Source of the DNA: Butyrivibrio sp.
GTDB taxonomy: Bacteria; Bacillota; Clostridia; Lachnospirales; Lachnospiraceae
NCBI GenBank assembly: GCA_014799955.1
Contig: JAAVHB010000052.1
Span: forward strand, 1-64,000
Direction: 5' to 3'
DNA length: 64,000 nt
Shown here: in pieces, positions 18,101 to 26,046 of the stretch
Layout of the letters: the number at the start of each line of letters is the position of its first letter
Numbering within the stretch: position 1 is the first letter of the stretch
Program-made: the position numbers and the translations under genes
Notes under the pieces: generated by a model
Databases searched by the model: none
Told to the model about the DNA's origin: nothing
Seen by the model: the letters and a program-made list of their open reading frames with translations, nothing else

Positions 18101-18877
18101 TTAGCGCCCATTGTTCACTACCTTTATTTTAACACCTTTTTCTTCAATAGCCAAAAGCTGTTCCTCCACGCAGTCCCAATCCGTAATAATCAAATCAAAG
18201 GTCTCGGCGTCGCATACCTTGATAAACGAGTCCGCTCCGATTTTAACTCCCGGAAGCAGCAGGCATTTTTTCCGGCTGTTTTTAATAACCGCCCGCTGGA
18301 ACGCCGCCGTTTCGTCCGTTCCGTTTGAAAGTCCGAAACCGACAGTCAGACCTGCCCCGGTAATAAAGCACAAATCAAAATGAAGTCTGCTCACAAATTC
18401 ATTGGCAAGGCTGTCAACCAGCGAACCGCTCTGTCTCATTCTGCCGCCCGCGACATAAACGTCGATATTGTCAAAGCTTCTGAGCTCTCTGGCTATGTCA
18501 ACCGAATTCACCACCACGGTATATTTGATATTTTTTGGCAGGAAAGAAACCATAATATACCCGAGGGAGCCTCCCGTCAGATAAACTGTGTCATTCTCGC
18601 AAATCATTCCCGCCGCCTCGCGCGCAATCTCCCTGTAATTGTCAAAAACGGGCATCTTCTCAAAATTGCGGTCCACGGGAGGCCTTACGCTGACCTGCGG
18701 CGCGGCAATCGCGCCCCCGTGGGTTCTTTTGCACACCCCCTTCTGCTCAAGCAGGCGCAAATCCCTGCGGGCGGATTCGTCCGATATTTTGTATTTGTCG
18801 GTAATTTCCGCAACCGTAATCTTACCGTTTGTTTTGATTATTTCCGATATTTCCTGATGACGTTCCTCAATAAACAT
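18101..18877 (-). CDS. DeoR/GlpR-family sugar-responsive transcriptional repressor
   Basis: This 258-residue regulator has an N-terminal DeoR winged helix (residues 1-56: RHQEISEIIKTNGKITVAEI, ISDESARRDLRLLEQKGV, RTHGGAI). The C-terminal sugar-phosphate-isomerase-like sensor domain has YLTGGSLGYIM, DVYVAGGRM and CFITGAGLTVGFGLS. DeoR members bind phosphorylated sugars and repress their own operons. It is the first gene of the operon with GH3. The promoter region at 18920-18963 carries repeated GGTAATTT half-sites that overlap the promoter, consistent with autoregulation. The inducer is unknown. Confidence 0.9.
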   Translation of the reverse strand: MFIEERHQEISEIIKTNGKITVAEITDKYKISDESARRDLRLLEQKGVCKRTHGGAIAAPQVSVRPPVDRNFEKMPVFDNYREIAREAAGMICENDTVYLTGGSLGYIMVSFLPKNIKYTVVVNSVDIARELRSFDNIDVYVAGGRMRQSGSLVDSLANEFVSRLHFDLCFITGAGLTVGFGLSNGTDETAAFQRAVIKNSRKKCLLLPGVKIGADSFIKVCDAETFDLIITDWDCVEEQLLAIEEKGVKIKVVNNGR

Positions 18878-18919
18878 AATTTTTCCTCCAAATTTTTAAT
18901 AATCGAATTCGATAATACC

Positions 18920-18963
18920 AAATTACCACGCATTCGGTAATTTGTCAACATATTCGGTAATTT
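18920..18963 (-). promoter_or_regulatory. DeoR-GH3 promoter with overlapping repeat operator
   Basis: An inverted repeat AAATTACC-N8-GGTAATTT spans 18920-18943. A third half-site ATTCGGTAATTT lies at 18952-18963, 20 bp from its twin. On the minus strand TTGACA (18943-18948) and a weak -10 TAATTT (18920-18925) are 17 nt apart, so the repeats cover the promoter. A perfect 10-bp palindrome TCGAATTCGA at 18903-18912 is nearby. The natural reading is the autoregulatory operator of the DeoR protein. Confidence 0.55.
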
Positions 18964-19054
18964 AGTTTTTAAAAATCGTTCAGTGAAATCAGCTCTACCA
19001 ACTGTCGTGTAATTTTATTCTACTATCAGTAAATAATACAAATGAGGAGGCTTT

Positions 19055-19342
19055 ATGGTTTTATTCGGAGATAAACTGAAAATGCTAAGAAACAGCAGGA
19101 ATCTCACACAGGAGAATCTCGCTGAAATGATGGGGCTTGCCACGAGCGCAATATCGAGCTATGAATCATGCTCGCGCCGCCCCTCCTATGAAATTCTGAT
19201 AAAATATGCACGGATTTTCCATGTGTCAACTGATTTTCTTCTCGGCATAGAGAAGCATGAGTACCTTGACGTGTCGGACTTAAGCGCAAAGGAAAAGGAA
19301 GCCGTGCTGCAGGTCATAACAGTGTTCAGGAATATAAAGTAA
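19055..19342 (+). CDS. Small XRE-family transcriptional regulator
   Basis: This 95-residue protein has a Cro/C1-type helix-turn-helix at residues 4-60 (LKMLRNSRNLTQENLAEMMGLATSAISSYE, RRPSYEILIKYARIF, STDFLLG). A short acidic C-terminal helix follows (LSAKEKEAVLQVITVFRN). It has no sensor domain. AGGAGG precedes the ATG. It is divergent from the DeoR-GH3 operon and followed by a stem-loop terminator, so it is monocistronic. The target is unknown. Confidence 0.85.
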   Translation: MVLFGDKLKMLRNSRNLTQENLAEMMGLATSAISSYESCSRRPSYEILIKYARIFHVSTDFLLGIEKHEYLDVSDLSAKEKEAVLQVITVFRNIK

Positions 19343-19368
19343 AAAGGATTGACAGTGCGGTTTATGTA

Positions 19369-19383
19369 TTGCAACCGCTTACA
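19369..19383 (+). promoter_or_regulatory. Sequence matching the cre consensus
   Basis: TTGCAACCGCTTACA fits WTGNAANCGNWNNCW, the Bacillus catabolite-responsive element, at every defined position. It lies between the small XRE gene and its terminator and is not clearly tied to a sugar gene, so it could be a chance match. Confidence 0.25.
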
Positions 19384-19398
19384 AACCGCGCAAATCTC

Positions 19399-19423
19399 CA
19401 AAGCGGGGAAAATCTCCGCTTTG
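19399..19423 (+). terminator. Terminator after small XRE gene
   Basis: An 11-bp stem with one G-T wobble (19399-19409 with 19413-19423) has a 3-nt loop. It lies 57 nt after the stop, and the following tail is only weakly T-rich. The remaining 140 bp to the next gene show nothing else I can support. Confidence 0.5.
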
Positions 19424-19569
19424 ATAGATTTCTCTGAATCGTATGTTGAAGTCCGGAACCGCCCGTGATAAAATCAGTGTTGTAAACAAGTTTTCCCTTT
19501 TCGGCACTGTGTATGTGCTAAAAATAGATTCTTTTTATACTGATTAACATAAATATCAGGAGATTTTTT

Positions 19570-20088
19570 ATGATAATTGCGAAAGAGTTTGCTGAACAAG
19601 ATAAAGAGCAATTACTTGATATGGTCAATGAAATAAATAAATATGACGCAGATTTCGAAGGATTGGTCGTTATAAGGAGCATTGAAGATTATAATCTTTT
19701 CCTAAAGAAATTAGGAGAATGGAAGCATCAAGAATTGATTAACCCCAATTTTTCTCCTCAAACAACTTTTGGCGTATTCGATGATAAAAAACTGGTAGGC
19801 GGTTTTGTTCTAAGGCATACATTAAAAGGTACGTTAATTAATAATGGGGGAAATATCGGTTATTTAGTCAGACCGAGTAAACGAAAAATGGGATACGGAA
19901 AGATACTATTGAAACTTGCATTAGAAAAAGCAAGAGATATAGGGCTTCAAAAAGTTTTAGTGACTTGCAGAAATGACAATATCGGTTCGGCAAAAGTTAT
20001 AGAATCCAATGGCGGAGTATATGAAAATGACTATTATGACATAAACTCAGGAAAAACCTATAGGCGGTATTGGATTCAATGTGAATAA
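19570..20088 (+). CDS. GNAT-family N-acetyltransferase
   Basis: This 172-residue acetyltransferase has the GNAT core FGVFDDKKLVGGFVLRH, then GNIGYLVRPSKRKMGYGKILLKLALEKA. The latter is motif A with the acetyl-CoA pyrophosphate loop written R-K-M-G-Y-G. VLVTCRNDNIGSAKVIESNGGVYEN (motif B) follows. The substrate cannot be read from the sequence; close types acetylate small amines or antibiotics. AGGAG lies 7 nt before the ATG. The gene is more AT-rich than the chromosomal genes before it and begins a run of three unrelated metabolic genes on the plus strand. Confidence 0.88.
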   Translation: MIIAKEFAEQDKEQLLDMVNEINKYDADFEGLVVIRSIEDYNLFLKKLGEWKHQELINPNFSPQTTFGVFDDKKLVGGFVLRHTLKGTLINNGGNIGYLVRPSKRKMGYGKILLKLALEKARDIGLQKVLVTCRNDNIGSAKVIESNGGVYENDYYDINSGKTYRRYWIQCE

Positions 20089-20205
20089 TTGGCACATAAC
20101 AAGTATCAGTTCCGGCTTGTCACATAGTCATTTTGGTTTTTCGGGAACACTTCTTAACTAATAGACAACCTTGGCAGGAATGTATTTTGAAAAAGGGCGA
20201 ACTTC

Positions 20206-21048
20206 ATGGATTACAATAGCTTATTGTCAGGCATGACTATGTTTGGTTCTTCTGTTGAAGAAATATGTTTTAATACTTTAGGAATTTCCGCAGATAATAT
20301 AAATGAAAACGTTATTATTTCTCCGGGATGGCAGCCTGAAAGACTGTTTAAAACAAACAATATCACTCAAATTGTTCAATCAAGTCCTTTATTTGGATAT
20401 AAAGTGTGGAATATAGAACACAACAATACTGATATATCGTATATTAATACCGGATTTGGCTCACCTGTGATGTTGGACGCATTATTACTTTTAGGTTTAA
20501 CAAAATGCAGAAAAATTTTATTTGTGAGTTCGGTTGGCGCTCTGTCTTCTGAAATTAATATAGGGGATATTGTGATACCGGAATATTCTGCTTCCGGAGA
20601 TGGTGCGAGCAGATTTCTTTCAAACAATCTGCGTAATGATACTTTTGGCGATAAGCAGTATCCAAATGCTGATTTGTTTAAGTTACTTGTAAACGAAGCA
20701 AAAAGAATCTGTGATGCAAATAGCGTTAAATGGCATCTGGGCAAAACTCTTTGTGTTGATACGATAATGGCTCAATATAGTCACTTGGAAAGCATTGTTA
20801 AAATGGGGTATAACAGCATAGATATGGAAAGTGCAGTGGCGTTTAAAGCTGCAAAAATGATGGATATACCTATTGCGGCATTATTGCAGGTATCGGATAA
20901 TTCTATTATTCACAAATCTTTAATGACCGATCTTAACGGTCAGGAAGAACAGGAATATCGTAAACTTGTAAGAAAAGAAATATTACCACAAATTCTCGAA
21001 TGTGTATTATTTGAACAAACAAAAACCGAATTTTCAAACAAGGGTTAA
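20206..21048 (+). CDS. Purine/uridine phosphorylase-family (PNP_UDP) protein
   Basis: This 280-residue protein has the nucleoside phosphorylase fold: YINTGFGSPVMLDALLLLG, then FVSSVGALSSEINIGDIVIPE (phosphate and base region), then the signature MGYNSIDMESAVAFKAAK. In that last segment the Met-Glu-Ser triad binds the ribose. Members cleave nucleosides with phosphate or hydrolyse related N-glycosides. The N-terminal 75 residues are less typical, so the exact substrate is open. The ribosome site (AGGGCG) is weak. The next gene begins about 40 bp downstream, making a likely two-gene unit with the phosphatase. Confidence 0.8.
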   Translation: MDYNSLLSGMTMFGSSVEEICFNTLGISADNINENVIISPGWQPERLFKTNNITQIVQSSPLFGYKVWNIEHNNTDISYINTGFGSPVMLDALLLLGLTKCRKILFVSSVGALSSEINIGDIVIPEYSASGDGASRFLSNNLRNDTFGDKQYPNADLFKLLVNEAKRICDANSVKWHLGKTLCVDTIMAQYSHLESIVKMGYNSIDMESAVAFKAAKMMDIPIAALLQVSDNSIIHKSLMTDLNGQEEQEYRKLVRKEILPQILECVLFEQTKTEFSNKG

Positions 21049-21086
21049 TTCCTAAAGAATTGCTGATTCTTTGAAGGAGGTAAGAG

Positions 21087-21776
21087 TTGAAACTTTATTT
21101 AATACGTCATGCAGAAAGCTATGGAAATATAAAGGGAAAAATAATATCCACCACAGACTTTGAACTGACAGAAAAAGGAATAGCTCAGTCACAGCGCATC
21201 GGACAAAAAATTTGTTCAGAATTGAAAGAACAACCGATATCAGCCTATTGCAGTTCTCTTGCCAGAGCCAGACAGACACTCATAGAGATTCTTCGTTGCA
21301 TCGGTCACGAAAATACTGAGATAACAGAAACCGATTTCTTAAAAGAAATGGATTTAGGATTGCTTGAAGGAATGACATGGGAAGAGCGTCGACAGAAATA
21401 TCCTGAAATAGATTTGGATAAAAAACTGTCACTGCTCCGGGCTCCATGTGGAGAATCTTATCAAGATGTAAAGAACCGGTGCCAAAGGTTTGCAGAAAAG
21501 CATTTAGAAAAAGAATCAGATGAAAAAAGCATAATCATTGTTTCCCACGGCATTACATTAAGAATATTGACAAACGTTCTGCTAAAACGTCCGGACGAAG
21601 ATATAAATTTTTTAAATTGGATGGAAAATACTGCGTTGACCGAACTTTTTTGGGAAAAAGAAAGCAATACATATAAATTAGTTCGCTTGAATGATTATTC
21701 GCATCTTGGAGAGCTGCAAACCGCGGGATATGAAAAATGGGGATTATTTGCAACACAGGATTATTGGATAAAATAA
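21087..21776 (+). CDS. Histidine phosphatase superfamily protein (phosphoglycerate mutase-like)
   Basis: This 229-residue enzyme starts at a TTG with GGAGG 6 nt upstream. LYLIRHAESYGN contains the RHA phosphohistidine motif at residues 6-8. The second Arg lies in SSLARARQT, the catalytic Glu in LKEMDLGLLEGMTWEE, and the second His in IIVSHGITLRIL. All core residues are present. The family includes cofactor-dependent phosphoglycerate mutases, alpha-ribazole phosphatase and nonspecific phosphatases. No cobalamin genes are nearby, so I leave the substrate open. Confidence 0.88.
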   Translation: MKLYLIRHAESYGNIKGKIISTTDFELTEKGIAQSQRIGQKICSELKEQPISAYCSSLARARQTLIEILRCIGHENTEITETDFLKEMDLGLLEGMTWEERRQKYPEIDLDKKLSLLRAPCGESYQDVKNRCQRFAEKHLEKESDEKSIIIVSHGITLRILTNVLLKRPDEDINFLNWMENTALTELFWEKESNTYKLVRLNDYSHLGELQTAGYEKWGLFATQDYWIK

Positions 21777-22008
21777 CCCAACTTTTCTGACTAATTTCAT
21801 TTGTCAATCAGGAAAATTCAAACAATTATTTGATTTTATACGTCTTTCTTTCGGGCGTCATTTTGTGTCATTTTTACGTTTTTCTATATGCCCAGTATGA
21901 AATTCAGAAAATCCGCATAATACTGAGGAATGTTCAAAGGACTCAAAGTGTTTCTCTGTTAAAAAAACTTTTTTTGTCGCTACGTCGCAAATTTTGAATT
22001 CACATATC

Positions 22009-22039
22009 AAAAGCGGAGATGCCTAACACCTCCGCTTTT
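22009..22039 (-). terminator. Terminator of the 75-residue gene
   Basis: A 10-bp perfect stem (22009-22018 with 22030-22039) ends in TTTT on the minus strand, 11 nt after the stop at 22051. The rest of the gap 21777-22008 is AT-rich with no coding signal that I can support. Confidence 0.65.
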
Positions 22040-22050
22040 AACTACCTCAT

Positions 22051-22278
22051 TCAATCATCATACTCAATATAATCCGGTGCCCAGTCAGGCATCATTTGAT
22101 CTTTATAACGCCTTTGAGAATTGTGAATTTGACCGTGAGTCTTTTTCTTGGGATTCATCTGATTTGCGTGATTATCCAAATTTGCTTTATAAGCTTTGTT
22201 ATTTGGATTGTTTTGATTTGCCCAATTATCCAGCTGTTCCTTTGAATGAGTCTTACCCGATACTTTTTTAACGCCCAT
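22051..22278 (-). CDS. Conserved-looking 75-residue hydrophilic protein with NQNNPNN/NQMNPKK repeats
   Basis: This 75-residue basic, Asn- and Lys-rich protein has a twice-used pattern: LDNWANQNNPNNKAYKAN followed by LDNHANQMNPKKKTH. The N-terminus is KKVSGKTHSKEQ. I have an impression of similar short proteins in Clostridia but know no function for them. It has no membrane segment. AGGAG lies 7 nt before the ATG. Directly upstream on the same strand is a structured RNA whose terminator ends only about 15 nt before the ribosome site. The gene is therefore either read through from that RNA or expressed from a start inside it. Confidence 0.6.
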   Translation of the reverse strand: MGVKKVSGKTHSKEQLDNWANQNNPNNKAYKANLDNHANQMNPKKKTHGQIHNSQRRYKDQMMPDWAPDYIEYDD

Positions 22279-22298
22279 ATTTTGCTCCTTTCTGAACT

Positions 22299-22331
22299 AA
22301 AAAATCCACGCACCCTTGACAGTACGTGGAT
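22299..22331 (-). terminator. Terminator/attenuator of the structured RNA
   Basis: A 7-bp stem (22304-22310 with 22325-22331) with a 14-nt loop is followed on the minus strand by six T. It sits between the RNA and the ribosome site of the 75-residue gene, a position typical of transcription attenuators. Confidence 0.75.
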
Positions 22332-22604
22332 CACAATTACTTAAAACAAATCGCTTTACACGCACCAAAACAAGACCAACGAAAATTTCATCAGTTCGAA
22401 TTGTGGTGTAAAGCAGTGAAACAATAGGGGAACTACTATAAGTCACACACAACTACTTTCTCAATCTCATAACGAGAATCTTACAGAGATTAATAGTTTC
22501 ACAGATTTACCTTATAGTTTAAATGCTTAAGATTTTCCATGACACATTTTCATACCCTCGTTCTATGAAAACTTGGTGTCGAAAAATATGTAAAAGCATT
22601 TATT
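22299..22604 (-). ncRNA. Candidate ~305-nt structured RNA (unassigned) with own promoter and terminator
   Basis: The minus strand from about 22604 to 22299 starts 7 nt after a perfect consensus promoter and ends in an intrinsic terminator. It can fold into successive helices. Domain 1 has outer stem AAATGCTT/AAGCATTT (22594-22601 with 22521-22528), inner stem GACAC/GTGTC and hairpin TTTTCATA/TATGAAAA (22541-22580). Hairpin 2 is AACTA plus AATCTC paired with GAGATT plus TAGTT (22451-22498). Hairpin 3 is GCTTTACAC/GTGTAAAGC (22353-22414). The terminator stem is ATCCACG/CGTGGAT. No open reading frame fills the region. It does not match what I know of 6S, tmRNA, RNase P, SRP or T-box RNAs. It could be a free RNA or a long regulatory leader of the 75-residue gene. 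Confidence 0.6.
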
Positions 22605-22610
22605 AAATTA

Positions 22611-22639
22611 ATTATATCAAAAAATAATTTATCTGTCAA
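22611..22639 (-). promoter_or_regulatory. Consensus sigma-A promoter of the structured RNA
   Basis: On the minus strand TTGACA (22634-22639) and TATAAT (22611-22616) are exactly 17 nt apart, a perfect match to both consensus hexamers. The predicted start is near 22604. Confidence 0.8.
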
Positions 22640-22716
22640 TATTTCCTATAATATACAAAAACAGAAAACCCGCATATTATACATTAACAATTCACATCAC
22701 AAACGGAGAATTCCAT

Positions 22717-23721
22717 ATGAAACGATGTGTTCCGCTCGAGGCTGCCGCAGAAGCCGTCTGCAATCAAAGCTCCGTGCCTCCTCTGATTTTTCAGCTGCCG
22801 CCCGAACAGGGCAGGATGATATTGGAGGAAGCTCAGGATACCCCGGTATATAAATATCCTGCCGATATATATTCGGAATATATAAATACCGGAATGTGGG
22901 GAAGCATACCCGTGTATTTTATTGCGCCCGAAAACGCCGAGGTCAGGAATGTTATATTCTATATTCACGGCGCGGGTTGGGTATTCGGCAGCTTTCATAC
23001 GCACGAGAAGCTTGTCAGAGAACTTTCCGCAAGAACAAATTCACTGGTCGTATTCCCCGAATACAGCCGCTCGCCGGAGGCAAAATACCCCACCGCAATT
23101 GAACAGTGCTATTTTATACTGTCCCACCTATGGGAAATCACCAAAAACCGCTATCCTATGTTAAACCGATGTACGCTCACGGTTGCAGGCGACAGTGTGG
23201 GCGGAAACATGGCAATCGCAATGGCGTTTATGTCAGAGATGCGTCAGGGGCCGTATATTAACAAGCTGTTGCTGTATTATCCGGTAACGGACGCCTGCTT
23301 TGATACGCCCAGCTACTGTCAGTTCGCAACGGACTATTATCTCTATCGGGAAGGAATGAAGTGGTTCTGGCGGCAGTATACGACCTCCATGTGTGAGCGG
23401 AATCAAATCACTGCTTCTCCGCTCAGAGCAGGCACGGATTGTTTGAAATGTTTACCGCAGACTATGATTATCAACGGTCAGGCGGATGTTTTACGAAGTG
23501 AGGGAGAGGCTTTCGGAGAAAAGCTCCGGTGTGCAGGCGTGGAGGTAACCGCCCTGCGGGTACAGGGAATCATACATGATTTTGTGATGCTGAACGCGCT
23601 TGATAAGACAAATGCCTGCCGTACCGCTATGGATGCGTCAACCGAGTGGATTAACCGCAAAAATAACTCCTGCGCGAAATATTCTCAAGAAGAACCAGCC
23701 GATTCAATGTGCCGTCAATAA
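22717..23721 (+). CDS. Alpha/beta hydrolase, HSL-type esterase/lipase
   Basis: This 334-residue carboxylesterase of the hormone-sensitive-lipase branch has an oxyanion loop YIHGAGWVFGS (HGGGW variant) near residue 90 and a nucleophile elbow AGDSVGGNMA near 165. The catalytic Asp is in NGQADVLRSEGEA and the His in GIIHDFVML. The complete triad and typical length indicate an active cytoplasmic esterase for short acyl or aryl esters. It could be an acetyl or feruloyl de-esterification enzyme, but no substrate is shown. GGAG lies 8 nt before the ATG. The gene is divergent from the structured RNA, and downstream the stem GACGGAAG/CTTCCGTC (23762-23785) may end its transcript. Confidence 0.88.
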   Translation: MKRCVPLEAAAEAVCNQSSVPPLIFQLPPEQGRMILEEAQDTPVYKYPADIYSEYINTGMWGSIPVYFIAPENAEVRNVIFYIHGAGWVFGSFHTHEKLVRELSARTNSLVVFPEYSRSPEAKYPTAIEQCYFILSHLWEITKNRYPMLNRCTLTVAGDSVGGNMAIAMAFMSEMRQGPYINKLLLYYPVTDACFDTPSYCQFATDYYLYREGMKWFWRQYTTSMCERNQITASPLRAGTDCLKCLPQTMIINGQADVLRSEGEAFGEKLRCAGVEVTALRVQGIIHDFVMLNALDKTNACRTAMDASTEWINRKNNSCAKYSQEEPADSMCRQ

Positions 23722-23814
23722 AAACGCCGACTGCGGCATAGTATTCCGTGCCTCACAGCGCGACGGAAGGTTTTACGCTTCCGTCAGACCGTAATCGGAA
23801 AAGCACGGACATAT

Positions 23815-23964
23815 TCAGTAAATTATCACGGCGGCGGCAAAACATATCGCGGCTGTCGAGTATCCGTCGCCGTGCCCCAAAAATGCGGCAGCAAGAAAAG
23901 CCAATCCCGCCGCGAACAGAGCGACACGAAGAAAGCGTCTGATAATTTTACCGCTCTTGGTCAT
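23815..23964 (-). CDS. 49-residue small membrane protein coupled to an XRE regulator
   Basis: The peptide begins MTKSGKIIRRFLRVALFAAG and has two hydrophobic stretches, at residues 12-30 and 37-49. Its ATG lies inside the last codons of the upstream regulator gene (17-bp overlap). GGAGG lies 9 nt before it, a clear sign of translational coupling. A basic N-terminus suggests N-in topology. The function is unknown. Because the regulator itself carries C-terminal membrane helices, a membrane sensing pair is possible but is only an inference. Confidence 0.55.
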   Translation of the reverse strand: MTKSGKIIRRFLRVALFAAGLAFLAAAFLGHGDGYSTAAICFAAAVIIY

Positions 23965-24502
23965 CGCTTTTATCCTCCGTCTGCTGATTCAGCTTTCTTG
24001 TTTTGTAAATCAGCCTACGTTTAAACGCCTGAATCTTTGCCATATAGCGGCTTGTGTATAAAGCGCCGAGCAAGAGAACACCGAATACAATACCCAGTGC
24101 GGCGGAAGCGGCTATTTCATAGATTCCCGTTGACGCAAGACCGTTTATTTCTATGACGCCATATACAATAAACGCGATGATTGCCGCAATAAACAGCACG
24201 CACATTCTCTTTGAGAGCTTTATTTTATCCTGATTTTCATAACCCGCCACTTTCAAAAGCGTCTGTTCCGTTTTCTTATCCATAATTTTGCTTTTCCTTT
24301 CTCCGTCCAGAATTTCTTCGATACCTACACCGTAATAATTTGCTATTTCGATTATCAAATCCAAATCCGGCATATTTACGCCGTTTTCCCACCTTGAAAC
24401 GCTTCGGTTTGTCACACCGAGGATTTCCGCCAGCTGTTCCTGAGTCAGCTGCTTTTCTTTACGAAGCTCCTTTAAAAACATACCTGTTTTCTTTTGGTTC
24501 AT
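23948..24502 (-). CDS. Membrane-anchored XRE-family transcriptional regulator
   Basis: This 184-residue protein has an N-terminal Cro/C1 helix-turn-helix (residues 8-62: LKELRKEKQLTQEQLAEILGVTNRSVSRWE, VGIEEILDGER). Two predicted membrane segments follow at about residues 98-117 and 130-150, with a basic tail. This one-component arrangement of HTH plus membrane helices is common in Firmicutes. I chose ATG 24502 with GGAG upstream; a 20-residue upstream extension lacks support. It follows the MATE gene by 70 bp and overlaps the small membrane protein gene, suggesting an operon in which the regulator controls the pump. Confidence 0.85.
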   Translation of the reverse strand: MNQKKTGMFLKELRKEKQLTQEQLAEILGVTNRSVSRWENGVNMPDLDLIIEIANYYGVGIEEILDGERKSKIMDKKTEQTLLKVAGYENQDKIKLSKRMCVLFIAAIIAFIVYGVIEINGLASTGIYEIAASAALGIVFGVLLLGALYTSRYMAKIQAFKRRLIYKTRKLNQQTEDKSDDQER

Positions 24503-24572
24503 CGGATTCAGCTCTCCTTTCGCGATTATTATGGCATTTCGGATGAAAAAAGTACACGACATAAAACGGGAA

Positions 24573-25919
24573 TTATGCTTTTATACCGCTCAACAGTCGT
24601 TTCCGCCTTATGATATAGTAAACGATTCCGACCGAGTCAGCCAGAAGCCAGCCAATCGGAACCGACCACCAGATTCCCGCAACCTCAATTTGCGGAATGG
24701 CAGAAAGCGTATATGCCAGTATTACACGCGTTCCGAGAGACAGCACCGTGAGAACCACCGACATTCCGGGCTTGCCCAAAGCCCGATAAAGTCCGTACAG
24801 CAAAAACAGGCATCCGATTCCGCAGTAAAATGCGCCTTCAATCCTCAGATAACGGACTCCCTCGGCAATAATCTCCGTTTTTTCGGCGTTCACAAACATA
24901 AGCATGAGCGGACGCGCAAATATCCATACGGCGGCAGATACAATTACACAAAAAATCACGGAGACCGCAACCGCTCCTTTTAACCCTTTGCGTATCCGCT
25001 CTTCCTTTTTTGCTCCGTAATTCTGAGCGATAAATGTGGAAAAAGCGTTGCCGAAATCCTGTACCGGCATATACGCGAATGCGTCAATTTTAACGGCGGC
25101 GGCAAATGCCGCCATGACCGCGGAACCAAAGCCGTTGACTACGCCCTGCACCATCAGGATTCCGAGATTCATAACGGATTGCTGGACGCAGGTCAGCACT
25201 GAGAACCCGGCAATCTCCCTCATACAGCCCCGTCGAATCCGGTACTCGTCTTTTTTCATTTTCAGACACGGAACACGCCTCCACGAATACACTGCGATTC
25301 CGATTCCCGAAACATACTGCGCAATTACGGTTGCCAGAGCGGCTCCCGACACGCCTTGATTTAATCCGATTACAAAAAATAAATCAAGCGCAATATTCAG
25401 TATTGCGGAAACAGCCAGAAATACAAGCGGCACAACGGAATTTCCGACTGCCCGCAGCAGGGATGCAAAATAATTATAAAGGAATGTCGCAAAAATCCCG
25501 CAGAAAATAACCGTAAGATAATCGCGCATATCTCCCCAGACCTCCCGCGGCACCTTCATAAATATCCGTATTTTATCAAGGAATAAAAAAGCGATAATAT
25601 TGATGACTGCCGTCAATATGAAAATAAGCAAAAAAGAGGCGCAGATACCCTCCTTCAACCGCTTTTCGTCCTTCTCTCCGAAACGGATGGAAAAGAACGC
25701 CCCGCTTCCCATACAAAGCCCCAGCAGAATCGATGTCAGAAAGGTCATAAGCGTAAACGAAGAGCCCACCGCCGCCAAAGCGTCGGAGCCAAGATATTTA
25801 CCTACAATCAGCGTGTCAGCCACGTTATAGCCCTGCTGCAAAAGATTTCCAAGCACCATCGGAACCGCAAAGCGCAGCATTGATTTCATAATCGGTCCGT
25901 GTGTCATGTCCGTCTGCAT
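24573..25919 (-). CDS. MATE-family multidrug efflux protein
   Basis: This 448-residue protein has about 12 membrane segments in two homologous halves. The N-terminal hallmark is SMLRFAVPMVLGNLLQQGYNVADTLIVGKYLG with the QQ/YN...D pattern of the NorM/DinF family, and the second half starts near FSVLTCVQQSVMNLGILMVQG. It exports cationic drugs or metabolites using a Na+ or H+ gradient. The substrate is unknown. The XRE regulator lies just downstream in the same direction. Confidence 0.92.
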   Translation of the reverse strand: MQTDMTHGPIMKSMLRFAVPMVLGNLLQQGYNVADTLIVGKYLGSDALAAVGSSFTLMTFLTSILLGLCMGSGAFFSIRFGEKDEKRLKEGICASFLLIFILTAVINIIAFLFLDKIRIFMKVPREVWGDMRDYLTVIFCGIFATFLYNYFASLLRAVGNSVVPLVFLAVSAILNIALDLFFVIGLNQGVSGAALATVIAQYVSGIGIAVYSWRRVPCLKMKKDEYRIRRGCMREIAGFSVLTCVQQSVMNLGILMVQGVVNGFGSAVMAAFAAAVKIDAFAYMPVQDFGNAFSTFIAQNYGAKKEERIRKGLKGAVAVSVIFCVIVSAAVWIFARPLMLMFVNAEKTEIIAEGVRYLRIEGAFYCGIGCLFLLYGLYRALGKPGMSVVLTVLSLGTRVILAYTLSAIPQIEVAGIWWSVPIGWLLADSVGIVYYIIRRKRLLSGIKA

Positions 25920-26046
25920 ATTTTTCCGAATTCCTTTCTAAAGCGCCTCAGCTTATTCCGTTTTATAACCTTGCAAATCCGTTGACACTCTGATTTTACA
26001 CCAACCTCCCGACTTTTTCCATGCCGGGAAAATATTTTGCAAAAAG

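Noticed and set aside
22299..22340. AAGGGTGCGTGG in the RNA terminator, resembling the T-box AGGGTGG element
   Set aside because: The full T-box core (AGGGTGGNACCGCG) and Stem I features are missing, and no aminoacyl-tRNA synthetase or amino-acid gene follows.
22375..22400. CTGATGA in the structured RNA, as in hammerhead ribozymes
   Set aside because: No following stem II with GAAA and no third conserved strand at a cleavage site were found.
23762..23785. Stem GACGGAAG/CTTCCGTC as a firm terminator for the esterase gene
   Set aside because: It has no T-tract on either strand, so I mention it only as a possible 3' structure.
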